A stretch of DNA of 8,865 nt from an uncultured Bacteroidia bacterium (GCA_903859795.1 CAIOOC010000234.1:1-8865), one strand, 5' to 3'. Shown: positions 1-6,087, counted from the first letter of the stretch. Numbers and translations are program-made. The notes: generated by a model not told the origin, from the letters alone.

Positions 1-201
1 AAAGCTCCATTTCATTCCTGTAGGGAAACCCGCTCCCCCACGACCCTTTAAACCCGATTTCTTCACTTCATCAGTGACCTGATCGGGAGTCAGGGTTGTT
101 AATGCTTTCTCAACGGCAGTATATCCACCCAATTTCCTGTATACCTGAAATTCGGCTAGACCGGGTACCTCAATATTTTTTAGTAAGATCTGTGTTGCCA
201 T
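1..201 (-). CDS. nuoF: NADH-quinone oxidoreductase subunit F (NuoF), N-terminal fragment
   Basis: NuoF carries FMN, binds NADH and holds an iron-sulfur cluster at the electron entry point of complex I on the cytoplasmic side. Only the first 67 residues are present; the window edge cuts off the rest (the family is usually about 430-460 residues). The translation starts [14 protein letters not shown] and reaches the family hallmark [17 protein letters not shown] at residues 46-62, the glycine-rich segment that lines the FMN/NADH pocket. The ATG at 201-199 begins only 3 nt after the nuoE stop, which suggests translational coupling within one operon. No obvious Shine-Dalgarno sequence precedes it, as is usual in Bacteroidetes. 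The NADH-binding core and the C-terminal cluster ligands lie outside the window and cannot be checked. The identification is firm because of the glycine-rich motif and the order nuoE-nuoF. Confidence 0.95.
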   Translation of the reverse strand, partial: MATQILLKNIEVPGLAEFQVYRKLGGYTAVEKALTTLTPDQVTDEVKKSGLKGRGGAGFPTGMKWSF

Positions 202-204
202 CTA

Positions 205-738
205 TTACAGGTAAGGATTTTTATGCGAAATCTTATTTTCACGTTTCCATTTTTCCAGCAGTTCGTCAGCCTTGTCAGTCGTCAGGTTTTCGTGATATTC
301 TGTACCTACCTGGATAACCGGAGCATTCCCGCAAGCGGCAAGACACTCAACAGTTTTAAGGGTAAACCTTCCATCTTCGGTTGTTTCACCCGGCCTGATT
401 CCAAGCTTTGCTTCAAAATGAGAAAGAATTTTTTCAGCTCCGTTTAACCAGCATGGCCCGGTCTGACATACTTCAATCACACAATTACCGACAGGTTTAA
501 GATTGAACATGCTGTAAAAAGATGCCACTTCATACACTTCGATTGGCAGAAGATCCAACAAAGAGGCTACATAATCCATCATTTCAGGACTTAGCCACCC
601 GTTATTCTCTGACTGGGCAATATGTAACACCGGTAACAAGGCAGATTTCTGTCTGCCAGGGGGATACCGTTTGATAATCTGTTTCACCAGATCAAGGGTT
701 TCACGATTAAATTCAGGCTTGTTGATTTTATCCTGCAT
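205..738 (-). CDS. nuoE: NADH-quinone oxidoreductase subunit E (NuoE), 24-kDa [2Fe-2S] subunit
   Basis: NuoE is a peripheral, cytoplasmic subunit of the NADH-dehydrogenase module. It carries the [2Fe-2S] cluster N1a next to the FMN of NuoF. The protein has 177 residues, a normal length. The N-terminal helical region (about 14-80) includes RYPPGRQKSALLPVLHIAQ, typical of the 24-kDa family, followed by a thioredoxin-like fold. The four cluster ligands are visible as C91-x4-C96 (CQTGPC) and C132-x3-C136 (CLAAC). The start is an ATG at 738, 58 nt after the nuoD stop, with a palindrome in that gap. The stop at 205-207 is 3 nt before nuoF, as expected for stoichiometric expression of the two partners. 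Its presence shows that this complex I has at least part of an NADH-input module. Confidence 0.97.
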   Translation of the reverse strand: MQDKINKPEFNRETLDLVKQIIKRYPPGRQKSALLPVLHIAQSENNGWLSPEMMDYVASLLDLLPIEVYEVASFYSMFNLKPVGNCVIEVCQTGPCWLNGAEKILSHFEAKLGIRPGETTEDGRFTLKTVECLAACGNAPVIQVGTEYHENLTTDKADELLEKWKRENKISHKNPYL

Positions 739-763
739 TATATTTATTTTTTCATTGATTCAT

Positions 764-793
764 TGTGGAGACGTTGCATGGAACGTCTTTACA
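764..793. repeat. 30-bp imperfect palindrome (REP-like) in the nuoD-nuoE gap
   Basis: Seen directly: TGTGGAGACGTT, a 6-nt centre GCATGG, then AACGTCTTTACA. AGACGTT/AACGTCT pair perfectly (769-775 with 782-788), TGT/ACA pair at the ends, and the two remaining positions are G-T wobbles on the plus strand (A-C mismatches on the minus, coding strand). The centre is itself nearly palindromic. It fills half of the 58-nt spacer between nuoD and nuoE and ends 3 nt from the nuoD stop. The shape and the GAGACGTTGCATG core resemble palindromic REP-type intergenic elements that I recall from Bacteroidetes genomes; that link is memory-based. It could also act as an mRNA processing or stability hairpin inside the nuo transcript. 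Confidence 0.6.
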
Positions 794-796
794 AAA

Positions 797-2032
797 TTAT
801 GCATCTAATTCCCCCGCAATTACATTCATTGAACTCATTGTAAGAATTGCGTCGGATAACATGTTTCCCTGCACCATTTCGGGATAGGCCTGATAATATA
901 TAAAACACGGCCGCCGAAAATGAAGCCTTGAGGCGGTACGCCCGCCATCGCTAACCAGATAATAACCCAGTTCGCCGTTTGCCGCTTCAATTGCATGATA
1001 TACTTCTCCTGCCGGAATGTCGGTCTCCCCCATCACAATTTTAAAGTGCCAGATCAGCGCTTCCATATTATTGTAAACCTTTTCTTTCGGGGGAAGAACA
1101 AAACGGGGGTCACTGGCATAATAGGTCTCCTTATCCTCCATTTTATCCAGTTTATCCAGTGCCTGCTGAATAATGCTCATGCTTTGTTTCATCTCTTCCT
1201 GACGAACCATAAAACGGTCGTATGTATCACCACTTTGTCCGACGGGAACAGTAAATTCAAATTCTTCATACGAACAATACGGATTCATCACCCGGACATC
1301 ATAATCCAGACCGCAGGCCCGCAGGTTTGGACCGGTAAAGCCATAGGCAAGTGCACGGTCAAGGGCAAAGGCACCAACATTAATCGTACGATCCATAAAA
1401 ATGCGGTTCCTGGCCAGCAGGTTCTCAAACTCTTTTAATCTGGCCGGGAACGTCTTCAGAAAATGACGAATCTTATCCCAAACCTTCGGACTGAAATTAC
1501 GCTCGAAACCTCCAATCCTTCCCATGTTGGTTGTAAGGCGCGATCCACAGATCTCTTCATAGATTTCGTAAATGAATTCACGGTCCTGGAAAATATATGT
1601 GAACCCTGTCAGAGCACCGCTATCCACGCCAATGACACTGTTACAAATGATGTGATCGGCCAGACGGGCTAACTCCATAATCACAATTCTCAGATAGTCG
1701 ACCCGTTTGGGGGTTTCAATGCCAAGTAATTTCTCGACTGTCATGTGCCAGCCCATATTATTAATTGGTGCAGAGCAATAATTTAACCGGTCGGTAAGCG
1801 GAGTAACCTGATAAAAAGGGCGTCGCTCGGCAATCTTCTCAAATGCCCTATGGATATAGCCGATTGTTTGCTCGGTACTGACAATAAACTCGCCGTCCAT
1901 AAGCATTACATTCTGAAATACACCATGCGTTGCCGGATGAGTAGGACCTACGTTGAGGGTGTTATACTCCTTTGGCTCCTCAGCCTTGACTATGTCTTTA
2001 TCCCAATAATCGGTATTAACTCCTTTTGCCAT
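797..2032 (-). CDS. nuoD: NADH-quinone oxidoreductase subunit D (NuoD), 49-kDa subunit
   Basis: NuoD forms, with NuoB, the ubiquinone/menaquinone-reduction chamber of complex I at the membrane interface. It descends from the large subunit of NiFe hydrogenases. The protein has 411 residues, normal for a stand-alone NuoD. The signature GPTHPATHG lies at 29-37, IGYIHRAFEK at 58-67, and TDRLNYCSAP at 80-89. By alignment to the Thermus numbering, the quinone-site residues His36, Tyr85 and Asp137 (GVDSGALTG) are all kept with a constant offset of two. The C-terminus SMNVIAGELDA is family-like. It is not fused to NuoC, unlike the NuoCD of enterobacteria. The ATG at 2032 is chosen because an in-frame TAA immediately precedes it. 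A short ORF with a better Shine-Dalgarno sequence overlaps this start in another frame. Confidence 0.97.
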   Translation of the reverse strand: MAKGVNTDYWDKDIVKAEEPKEYNTLNVGPTHPATHGVFQNVMLMDGEFIVSTEQTIGYIHRAFEKIAERRPFYQVTPLTDRLNYCSAPINNMGWHMTVEKLLGIETPKRVDYLRIVIMELARLADHIICNSVIGVDSGALTGFTYIFQDREFIYEIYEEICGSRLTTNMGRIGGFERNFSPKVWDKIRHFLKTFPARLKEFENLLARNRIFMDRTINVGAFALDRALAYGFTGPNLRACGLDYDVRVMNPYCSYEEFEFTVPVGQSGDTYDRFMVRQEEMKQSMSIIQQALDKLDKMEDKETYYASDPRFVLPPKEKVYNNMEALIWHFKIVMGETDIPAGEVYHAIEAANGELGYYLVSDGGRTASRLHFRRPCFIYYQAYPEMVQGNMLSDAILTMSSMNVIAGELDA

Positions 2033-2138
2033 TTATGATTTGTAATTTCTTCTATAAACATTTGACCTCCCTGAGGACAGAAAAATTTAGTATTCTTAAT
2101 GATATTTCCATAACTCATAACTCATATCTCCTTCCGGA
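2033..2138. other. nuoC-nuoD spacer with duplicated 7-mer and a short overlapping ORF
   Basis: This 106-bp spacer is long for neighbouring complex I genes. It contains a tandem duplication of TAACTCA at 2111-2117 and 2118-2124. On the coding (minus) strand this reads ATGAGTTATGAGTTATGG behind GGAAGGAG, a good Shine-Dalgarno sequence just after the nuoC stop. A second GGGAGG (plus positions 2066-2071) sits upstream of another ATG at 2061-2059. Both the ATG at 2118 and the one at 2061 open the same frame, which ends at 1990 inside nuoD. I cannot assign a product. The spacer may be a decayed repeat, or may carry a small coupling ORF for nuoD translation. Confidence 0.4.
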
Positions 2139-2648
2139 TCACCTTCCAAACATGCTGTCATCCTTATCCTCACGTGTCTGATCCTCAAGCGGGAAGTCTT
2201 TTCGGAGCGGAAAGTCCGTCATATCGTCAACATTCAAAATACGTTTAAGGTTCGGATGACCTTCAAAGAGTATCCCAAAGAAATCGTACGTTTCACGCTC
2301 CATCCAGTTTGCTGATGGCCATATCGAGGTGGCGGTAGGAATACGCGGATCAGAAAGTGCGGTCGCAGTTTTGATCCGTATCCTGTGATTATTTACAAAG
2401 CTATGCAGGTGATAAACAACCCCAAGTTCGTCTTTGTCAGGGTAATGCATTCCACACAAGGTAGTCAGAAAATTGTACTGTAATTCGTTGTCATCGTGTA
2501 GGGAAAGCAGCACCTGTTGTATAACCTCCTTGCTGACCGTAATGCATAGCATATCGGAGAGCATTTCATCGTGAATTATTGCTTCGCCAAAATTTTCGGT
2601 CAATTTTGCAACGACTAACTGGTTTCTTTCTGGAATGATCTGGAACAC
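2139..2648 (-). CDS. nuoC: NADH-quinone oxidoreductase subunit C (NuoC), 30-kDa subunit
   Basis: NuoC is a cofactor-free structural subunit that packs against NuoD and NuoB in the connecting arm of complex I. It has 169 residues, typical of the short bacterial 30-kDa form. The family signature is clear: [16 protein letters not shown] at 117-132, KRIL at 135-138 and PLRKDFP at 147-153. The start codon is GTG (2648-2646), not ATG: upstream the frame reaches a TAA without an ATG, and the first internal ATG would remove 28 residues of conserved N-terminus. Spacers of 101 and 106 nt flank it. It stays separate from nuoD, whereas many bacteria fuse the two as nuoCD. A non-ATG start and no evident Shine-Dalgarno sequence may lower its translation rate, but that is inference. 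Confidence 0.95.
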   Translation of the reverse strand: MFQIIPERNQLVVAKLTENFGEAIIHDEMLSDMLCITVSKEVIQQVLLSLHDDNELQYNFLTTLCGMHYPDKDELGVVYHLHSFVNNHRIRIKTATALSDPRIPTATSIWPSANWMERETYDFFGILFEGHPNLKRILNVDDMTDFPLRKDFPLEDQTREDKDDSMFGR

Positions 2649-2749
2649 AAAATATATTTTAGAAGATACTTACTATTAAATCTATCAGCAGTCTCCTGCC
2701 TTAAACAAATGGCACCTTCCGAAGCTGACCTCGTAAAGTGCAGTGAATT
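2649..2749. other. nuoB-nuoC spacer, no gene seen
   Basis: This 101-bp spacer has no ATG-initiated ORF on the operon strand. The only structure noticed is a tiny stem GCAG-GAGA-CTGC on the minus strand, about 40 nt upstream of the GTG start of nuoC. It has a GNRA-type tetraloop and is too short to interpret. There is no clear promoter or terminator, so read-through from nuoB to nuoC is assumed. Confidence 0.4.
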
Positions 2750-3313
2750 TTATTCGATATTATAGGAGTCCATTAAGTCCTGATATTCCTTTGAATTTCT
2801 TCTTCTTAATGACTCATTTCCAACAAGTTCCTGAATTTTTATAATACCGTCAATAATTTGTTCGGGGCGGGGTGGACAGCCTGGAACATAAACATCGACC
2901 GGAATAATCCGGTCAATGCCCTGTAAAACGCTGTAAGTATCAAAGATACCCCCACTTGAAGCACATGCACCAACAGCAATAACCCATTTAGGTTCAGCCA
3001 TTTGAATATATACTTCACGCAATACGGGACCCATTTTTTTTGCAACAGTACCCATCACCATAAGCAGGTCACTTTGGCGCGGTGAAAAGCTAAGCCTTTC
3101 GGAACCAAAACGGGCAAGGTCGTAATGGGAACCCATTGTAGCCATAAATTCAATACCACAACATGAGGTAGCGAATGGTAGTGGCCATAAGGAGTTCTTG
3201 CGGGCCAGACCTACCGCCTTTTCCATCGAAGTGGCAAAGAATCCCTGACCGGAGATTCCTTCAGGAGTCTCGGCAAGGGTCGGAGCTAATTTTATTTTAT
3301 CTTTCTCTAACAT
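2750..3313 (-). CDS. nuoB: NADH-quinone oxidoreductase subunit B (NuoB), N2 cluster subunit
   Basis: NuoB (PSST/20-kDa subunit) binds the terminal [4Fe-4S] cluster N2, which passes electrons to quinone at the interface with NuoD. It has 187 residues, within the usual range. The four N2 ligands are visible: the tandem pair C51-C52 in FATSCCGIEFMAT, C117 in VGACASSGGIF, and C146 in VPGCPPRPE. The segment ARFGSERLSFSPRQSDLL at 67-84 is the conserved loop lining the quinone cavity. The first 40 residues (MLEKDKIKLAPTL...) are variable, as in the family. It starts with ATG 23 nt downstream of nuoA, consistent with one operon. No residue expected to be essential is missing. Confidence 0.98.
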   Translation of the reverse strand: MLEKDKIKLAPTLAETPEGISGQGFFATSMEKAVGLARKNSLWPLPFATSCCGIEFMATMGSHYDLARFGSERLSFSPRQSDLLMVMGTVAKKMGPVLREVYIQMAEPKWVIAVGACASSGGIFDTYSVLQGIDRIIPVDVYVPGCPPRPEQIIDGIIKIQELVGNESLRRRNSKEYQDLMDSYNIE

Positions 3314-3336
3314 GAATTACTTGTTTTAAGCAAACC

Positions 3337-3699
3337 TTAATGCTTATCCCATTTTAAAGCGCCCTTGAGAATTATGTAAACGAAACCTGCCAGAACAAGC
3401 ATCATAAACAAAAACATATCGAGGAAGCCTTCTTTCCCTAGTGTTCTGAAATTCACTGCCCAGGGATACATAAATATCACTTCGACATCAAAAAGAACAA
3501 AGAGAATAGCAATCAGAAAATACTTAACCGAGAAAGGGCTTCTGGCATTTCCCAATCCTTCAATTCCACACTCAAAATTCTCCAGTTTGGCCTTGGAGTA
3601 ACGCTTTGGTCCTAAAAAATGGGTTGCGACCATCGTAGTTATTACAAAACCAAAAACAATCAGCGTTTGAATCAATACAGGTATATAATCTTGCGGCAT
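3337..3699 (-). CDS. nuoA: NADH-quinone oxidoreductase subunit A (NuoA), ND3 homologue
   Basis: NuoA is a small membrane subunit (ND3 type) at the junction of the peripheral and membrane arms, close to the quinone channel. It has 120 residues with three predicted membrane helices at roughly 6-28, 60-82 and 93-112. The long loop between helices 1 and 2 holds FECG with Cys44, equivalent to the mobile ND3 cysteine. Helix 2 has the hallmark AILFVLFDVEVIFMYPWAV (64-82), including Asp71 and Glu73, matching the conserved acidic pair of bacterial NuoA. It is the first gene of the nuo operon here, followed by nuoB after 23 nt. A candidate promoter lies about 70 nt upstream. The ATG start gives a standard N-terminal tail before helix 1. 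Confidence 0.97.
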   Translation of the reverse strand: MPQDYIPVLIQTLIVFGFVITTMVATHFLGPKRYSKAKLENFECGIEGLGNARSPFSVKYFLIAILFVLFDVEVIFMYPWAVNFRTLGKEGFLDMFLFMMLVLAGFVYIILKGALKWDKH

Positions 3700-3769
3700 C
3701 TTAGCTTATAAGTGTTTTTAATTAAAATCAATCAATATTACATTAACAATGAATTTTTTATTTTGTTCG

Positions 3770-3799
3770 TAAAGTTATAAAAAAAGCGGCTTCTCCAAA
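3770..3799 (-). promoter_or_regulatory. Candidate nuo operon promoter (Bacteroidetes -33/-7 type)
   Basis: Reading the minus strand, TTTG (plus 3796-3799) is followed after 18 nt by TAACTTTA (plus 3770-3777), a 7-of-8 match to the Bacteroidetes -7 element TAnnTTTG. Spacing is slightly short of the usual 19-21. It would give a leader of about 65-70 nt before nuoA. This is a by-eye pattern match in AT-rich DNA. Confidence 0.35.
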
Positions 3800-4078
3800 C
3801 AGTCGAAACTAAAACTAAAACCTTGAACCTTTATACAAATATCAGATTAAAAACTGGTAAAATAGTTCAGTAGTGTATGGAAAAAATGATACAGATCGGT
3901 TTCAGATGATGAATACCAAACCGCAATAACAGATGGTGAATAGGGTTCCAATAATCCCTATGACGAAGTCGCAAACAAATATTATTAATATTCAATTTAT
4001 AAAAGTGCAAAATTATATTTCTTTCGATTAACTGTCAACTTTTTAGCTACAATTCTCAATGATAACATTATAGTAATA

Positions 4079-4111
4079 TTTGGCGCCTTGCCTTTAATTT
4101 GTATATATTTG
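4079..4111 (+). promoter_or_regulatory. Candidate housekeeping promoter of the ECF sigma gene
   Basis: TTTG (4079-4082), a 21-nt spacer, then TATATTTG (4104-4111), an exact match to the Bacteroidetes -7 consensus TAnnTTTG with TTTG at -33. Transcription would begin near 4117, about 43 nt before the sigma ATG. A housekeeping promoter here fits a sigma gene made at a basal level and held inactive by its anti-sigma partner. Confidence 0.5.
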
Positions 4112-4159
4112 TGAATCTCATAATCTCAATGAAAAACCTAAGCCAAATTATCCACAAGA

Positions 4160-4729
4160 ATGAATGCTGACTCTGAGTTATTGCAAAAGATTTGCCAGGG
4201 TAATGAGGCGTTTTTTACCAAAGCATTCGACCTGTACTATTCTCCGCTCTGCTACTTTGCGAATAAATACATCCGCGATCTGGATGAATCGCGCTCAATT
4301 GTTCAACAGGTTTTTGTGGATCTGTGGATAAAAAGGAACTCTCTACAGATTCAGCAATCGCTAAAAGGGTATCTCTTCAAATCGGTGCAAAACAGCTCCC
4401 TTGACTTCCTGAAACACAAGCTTGTTGAATCAAGATATCTGAACCAGGTAGGTCCAAAATTTGAAACTGAAGGTCATGACTTAATTGAAGAATCAGAGCT
4501 AAATGCACAGATAAATAATGCGATAAACGAGTTGCCGGATAAATGCCGCGAGATATTTATCCTCTGCAGGTTCGAAGATTTACGTTACAGCGATATTGCT
4601 CAGAAACTCGGAATATCGGTCAAAACGGTGGAGATGCAAATGGGTATTGCCCTAAAAAAATTAAGACTTAAACTATCTGATCAACAGCACATTCATTTAT
4701 TAATCTTTCTTTTTTCGAAAAAACAGTAA
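4160..4729 (+). CDS. ECF-family RNA polymerase sigma factor (FecI-like)
   Basis: A 189-residue extracytoplasmic-function sigma factor, the usual size. Region 2 spans about 21-87 (KAFDLYYSPLCYFANKYI; QQVFVDLWIKR at 49-59), which binds core polymerase and the -10 element. A linker of about 30 residues follows. Region 4 is about 117-171, with LPDKCREIFILCRFEDL and a helix-turn-helix at about 141-165 (YSDIAQKLGISVKTVEMQM) for -35 recognition. There is no sigma region 1 or 3. The end is a short hydrophobic tail, IHLLIFLFSKKQ. It sits 65 nt upstream of a FecR-type anti-sigma gene and then an STN-domain SusC transporter, so it very likely drives that transporter operon on substrate sensing. The ATG at 4160 gives the standard start before region 2. 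The target promoter was not identified with confidence. Confidence 0.93.
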   Translation: MNADSELLQKICQGNEAFFTKAFDLYYSPLCYFANKYIRDLDESRSIVQQVFVDLWIKRNSLQIQQSLKGYLFKSVQNSSLDFLKHKLVESRYLNQVGPKFETEGHDLIEESELNAQINNAINELPDKCREIFILCRFEDLRYSDIAQKLGISVKTVEMQMGIALKKLRLKLSDQQHIHLLIFLFSKKQ

Positions 4730-4739
4730 ATTCGTTACA

Positions 4740-4765
4740 GGGTAAATAACATCGTTGTCGTCTTA
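4740..4765 (+). promoter_or_regulatory. Possible ECF-type promoter between the sigma and fecR genes
   Basis: The 65-nt sigma-fecR gap contains GGGTAAA (4740-4746) and GTCGTCTTA (4757-4765). A CGTC-like -10 with an upstream GGGTAA-like element resembles what I remember from Bacteroidetes sigma/FecR gaps. If real, the sigma factor would boost transcription of its own anti-sigma gene. The same pair is not seen upstream of susC, which weakens the case. TGTCGT (4756-4761) also pairs with ACGACA (4782-4787) as a loose dyad. Confidence 0.25.
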
Positions 4766-4794
4766 GATTTATAAAAATTATACGACACCATTAA

Positions 4795-5793
4795 ATGGAA
4801 CATCAAATACCCGATATTTATCAGCAAATCGCCGCCTTTCTTTCAGGAAACTGCAACCCTGTAGAAATTGAAGAGCTGAACCAATGGCGTAACTTATCGG
4901 ATGAAAACAGGAGAATTTTTAGTGAGGCGTTAAAAACATGGGAAAATTGTCCTCAACCGCTTACCAAATCTGAGATTGAGCTTGACAAGATAGCTGTTAA
5001 AGACTCCATTATTAACCAAAACGCACTGCAACTGGACCATAACCATAGACTACTGAAGTTCCTGAGAATTGCAGCAATATTCATTGGACCTGTTATGCTG
5101 GCCATTGGCTGGTACATCGGTATAAATCATGATTCAAAGCAGGTCATAACCTGGAATTCGGTCACTGCACCACGGAAACATATCGCAATTCTGAACATGG
5201 CCGATGGTACCGAAGTATGGTTAAATGCGGAATCTACATTGAGTTATGCAACCACCGACTTTTCGGATAAGAGGGAGGTAAAACTAATCGGTGAAGGATA
5301 TTTTAAAGTCGCAAAAAACGCAGGAAAGCCCTTTTATGTTATTACGAAAAACGAGACCGTAAGGGTGCTTGGAACTTCATTTAATATAAAAGCCTATCCC
5401 GAAGAAGAGTTGGTAACTACGACTCTTGAAGAGGGGTCTGTTGAACTTTCTTCCCCAAAACAAGGATTTGCAACAACAAACCTTAAACCCGGCGAGCAGG
5501 CACTATATCAGATAAGTGACGGTAAAATTACTGTTGGTCAAGTCGATGCACCTAGATTCAGCGCATGGAGAAGCGAAAAATTTCTGTTTAAAGATGCCGA
5601 TTTAAAAACGATTATCACCGAGCTGGAACGACTTTACGACATTAAAATTCATATTCAGAATCCAAAACTTGCTAACCTGCGTTTCAGGGGAATGTTCAGC
5701 TATGACCAGGATTTACTCGATGCTTTTGAAACACTCAAACGCAGTGTAAAACTAACCTATACGATCAAGGATCGCGAAGTGTGGCTGGAATGA
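4795..5793 (+). CDS. FecR-family anti-sigma factor / signal transducer
   Basis: A 332-residue inner-membrane regulator of the FecR type, standard length for Bacteroidetes. The cytoplasmic N-terminus (1-85, with the tryptophan-bearing segment ELNQWRNLSDENRRIFSEALKTWE) is the expected sigma-binding part. A single membrane helix follows at about 88-110 (FLRIAAIFIGPVMLAIGWYI). The periplasmic FecR domain runs from about 123 to 217, with LNMADGTEVWLNAESTLSY, GEGYFKV and VLGTSFNIKAY. A C-terminal DUF4974-type domain follows at about 260-330 (FKDADLKTIITELERLYDIKI...). In characterised systems the periplasmic part contacts the STN domain of the partner transporter and controls the cognate sigma factor. 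Its place between the sigma gene and an STN-bearing SusC makes that pairing the natural inference. The ATG at 4795 gives a family-typical N-terminus. Confidence 0.94.
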   Translation: MEHQIPDIYQQIAAFLSGNCNPVEIEELNQWRNLSDENRRIFSEALKTWENCPQPLTKSEIELDKIAVKDSIINQNALQLDHNHRLLKFLRIAAIFIGPVMLAIGWYIGINHDSKQVITWNSVTAPRKHIAILNMADGTEVWLNAESTLSYATTDFSDKREVKLIGEGYFKVAKNAGKPFYVITKNETVRVLGTSFNIKAYPEEELVTTTLEEGSVELSSPKQGFATTNLKPGEQALYQISDGKITVGQVDAPRFSAWRSEKFLFKDADLKTIITELERLYDIKIHIQNPKLANLRFRGMFSYDQDLLDAFETLKRSVKLTYTIKDREVWLE

Positions 5794-5804
5794 AACTATT
5801 AAAT

Positions 5805-5829
5805 TACAGTATATAATATCTATACTGTA
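5805..5829. repeat. Perfect 9-bp inverted repeat just after fecR
   Basis: TACAGTATA (5805-5813) and TATACTGTA (5821-5829) are perfect inverted repeats around a 7-nt loop, starting 12 nt after the fecR stop. As RNA it would be an AU-rich hairpin, possibly a weak terminator for the sigma-fecR transcript, although no U-run follows. As DNA it could be an operator upstream of the susC promoter. Neither role is proven. Confidence 0.5.
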
Positions 5830-5865
5830 TATAGGGCAATATAAATGTAACTTATATGCAATTGA

Positions 5866-5898
5866 TTTGTAACATATTGTATGTTTTTTTGAATTTTG
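5866..5898 (+). promoter_or_regulatory. Candidate susC promoter
   Basis: TTTG (5866-5869), a 21-nt spacer, then GAATTTTG (5891-5898), a one-mismatch fit to TAnnTTTG. The spacing equals that of the candidate sigma-gene promoter. Transcription from here would give a leader of roughly 185 nt carrying two hairpins. It could be a basal housekeeping promoter. The ECF sigma factor may use a different, unrecognised site in the same 294-bp gap. Confidence 0.35.
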
Positions 5899-5992
5899 TT
5901 GAAATGTTAAATTATAATTACAAATCTAAATAAACACTAAACAGCGAAAAGGCCTATGGGAAGATGAATCAGGATGAATTAACTGCCAAAAA

Positions 5993-6022
5993 CAACGGAA
6001 ATAGTCTCACCTATTCCCGTTG
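5993..6022 (+). promoter_or_regulatory. Strong stem-loop in the susC leader
   Basis: CAACGGAAATAG (5993-6004) pairs with CTATTCCCGTTG (6011-6022) around a 6-nt loop TCTCAC. Eleven of twelve positions are complementary, with a single A-C mismatch at 5999/6016. It lies about 65 nt upstream of the susC start. Possible roles are an mRNA stabilising hairpin, a regulator-binding structure, or part of a switch with the hairpin that follows. No U-run follows, so it is not a plain terminator on this strand. Confidence 0.55.
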
Positions 6023-6024
6023 CA

Positions 6025-6051
6025 GAAAAACGCCCGCGGGGGCGAAAAACG
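6025..6051 (-). terminator. GC-rich hairpin, terminator-like on the minus strand
   Basis: CGCCC (6031-6035) and GGGCG (6040-6044) form a GC-only stem in otherwise AT-rich DNA, flanked by direct repeats of GAAAAACG (6025-6032 and 6044-6051). On the minus strand the stem is followed by TTTTTC, the form of an intrinsic terminator. No minus-strand gene ends here, so it would stop antisense transcription or serve as a structural element of the susC leader on the plus strand. Confidence 0.35.
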
Positions 6052-6087
6052 ATAAATCATTTTATTTATTTAAAAACATTCAAAAGT

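Larger units (their letters stand above)
3700..4159. other. Divergent intergenic region between nuoA and the ECF sigma gene
   Basis: This 460-bp stretch has no supported gene. It is AT-rich and separates two operons transcribed away from each other. A candidate nuo promoter is on the minus strand near 3770-3799 and a stronger candidate sigma-gene promoter is on the plus strand at 4079-4111. A 15-bp palindrome AATATTATTAATATT lies at 3978-3992; in such AT-rich DNA it may be chance. The middle (about 3800-4070) shows no other clear structure. Confidence 0.7.

Noticed and set aside
995..1438. 147-codon open frame on the plus strand inside nuoD
   Set aside because: Antisense shadow of a conserved complex I gene; no family resemblance in the translation.
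3978..3992. 15-bp palindrome AATATTATTAATATT
   Set aside because: Pure A/T in an AT-rich spacer; expected by chance often enough that no role is claimed.
4129..4170. Short upstream ORF (13 codons, MKNLSQIIHKNEC) overlapping the sigma start in another frame
   Set aside because: No ribosome-binding evidence, very short, ordinary composition for AT-rich DNA; the sigma ATG at 4160 is well placed by homology.
5805..5840. LexA/SOS-box-like string CTGTATATAG next to the post-fecR dyad
   Set aside because: The LexA consensus has CTGT on the left and ACAG on the right; here the arms are reversed and no second half-site follows CTGTATATAG.
6025..6051. GC-rich hairpin as a terminator for plus-strand transcription
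   Set aside because: The stem is followed by AAAAAC, not a U-run, on the plus strand, and termination there would block susC expression; only the minus-strand reading has terminator form.
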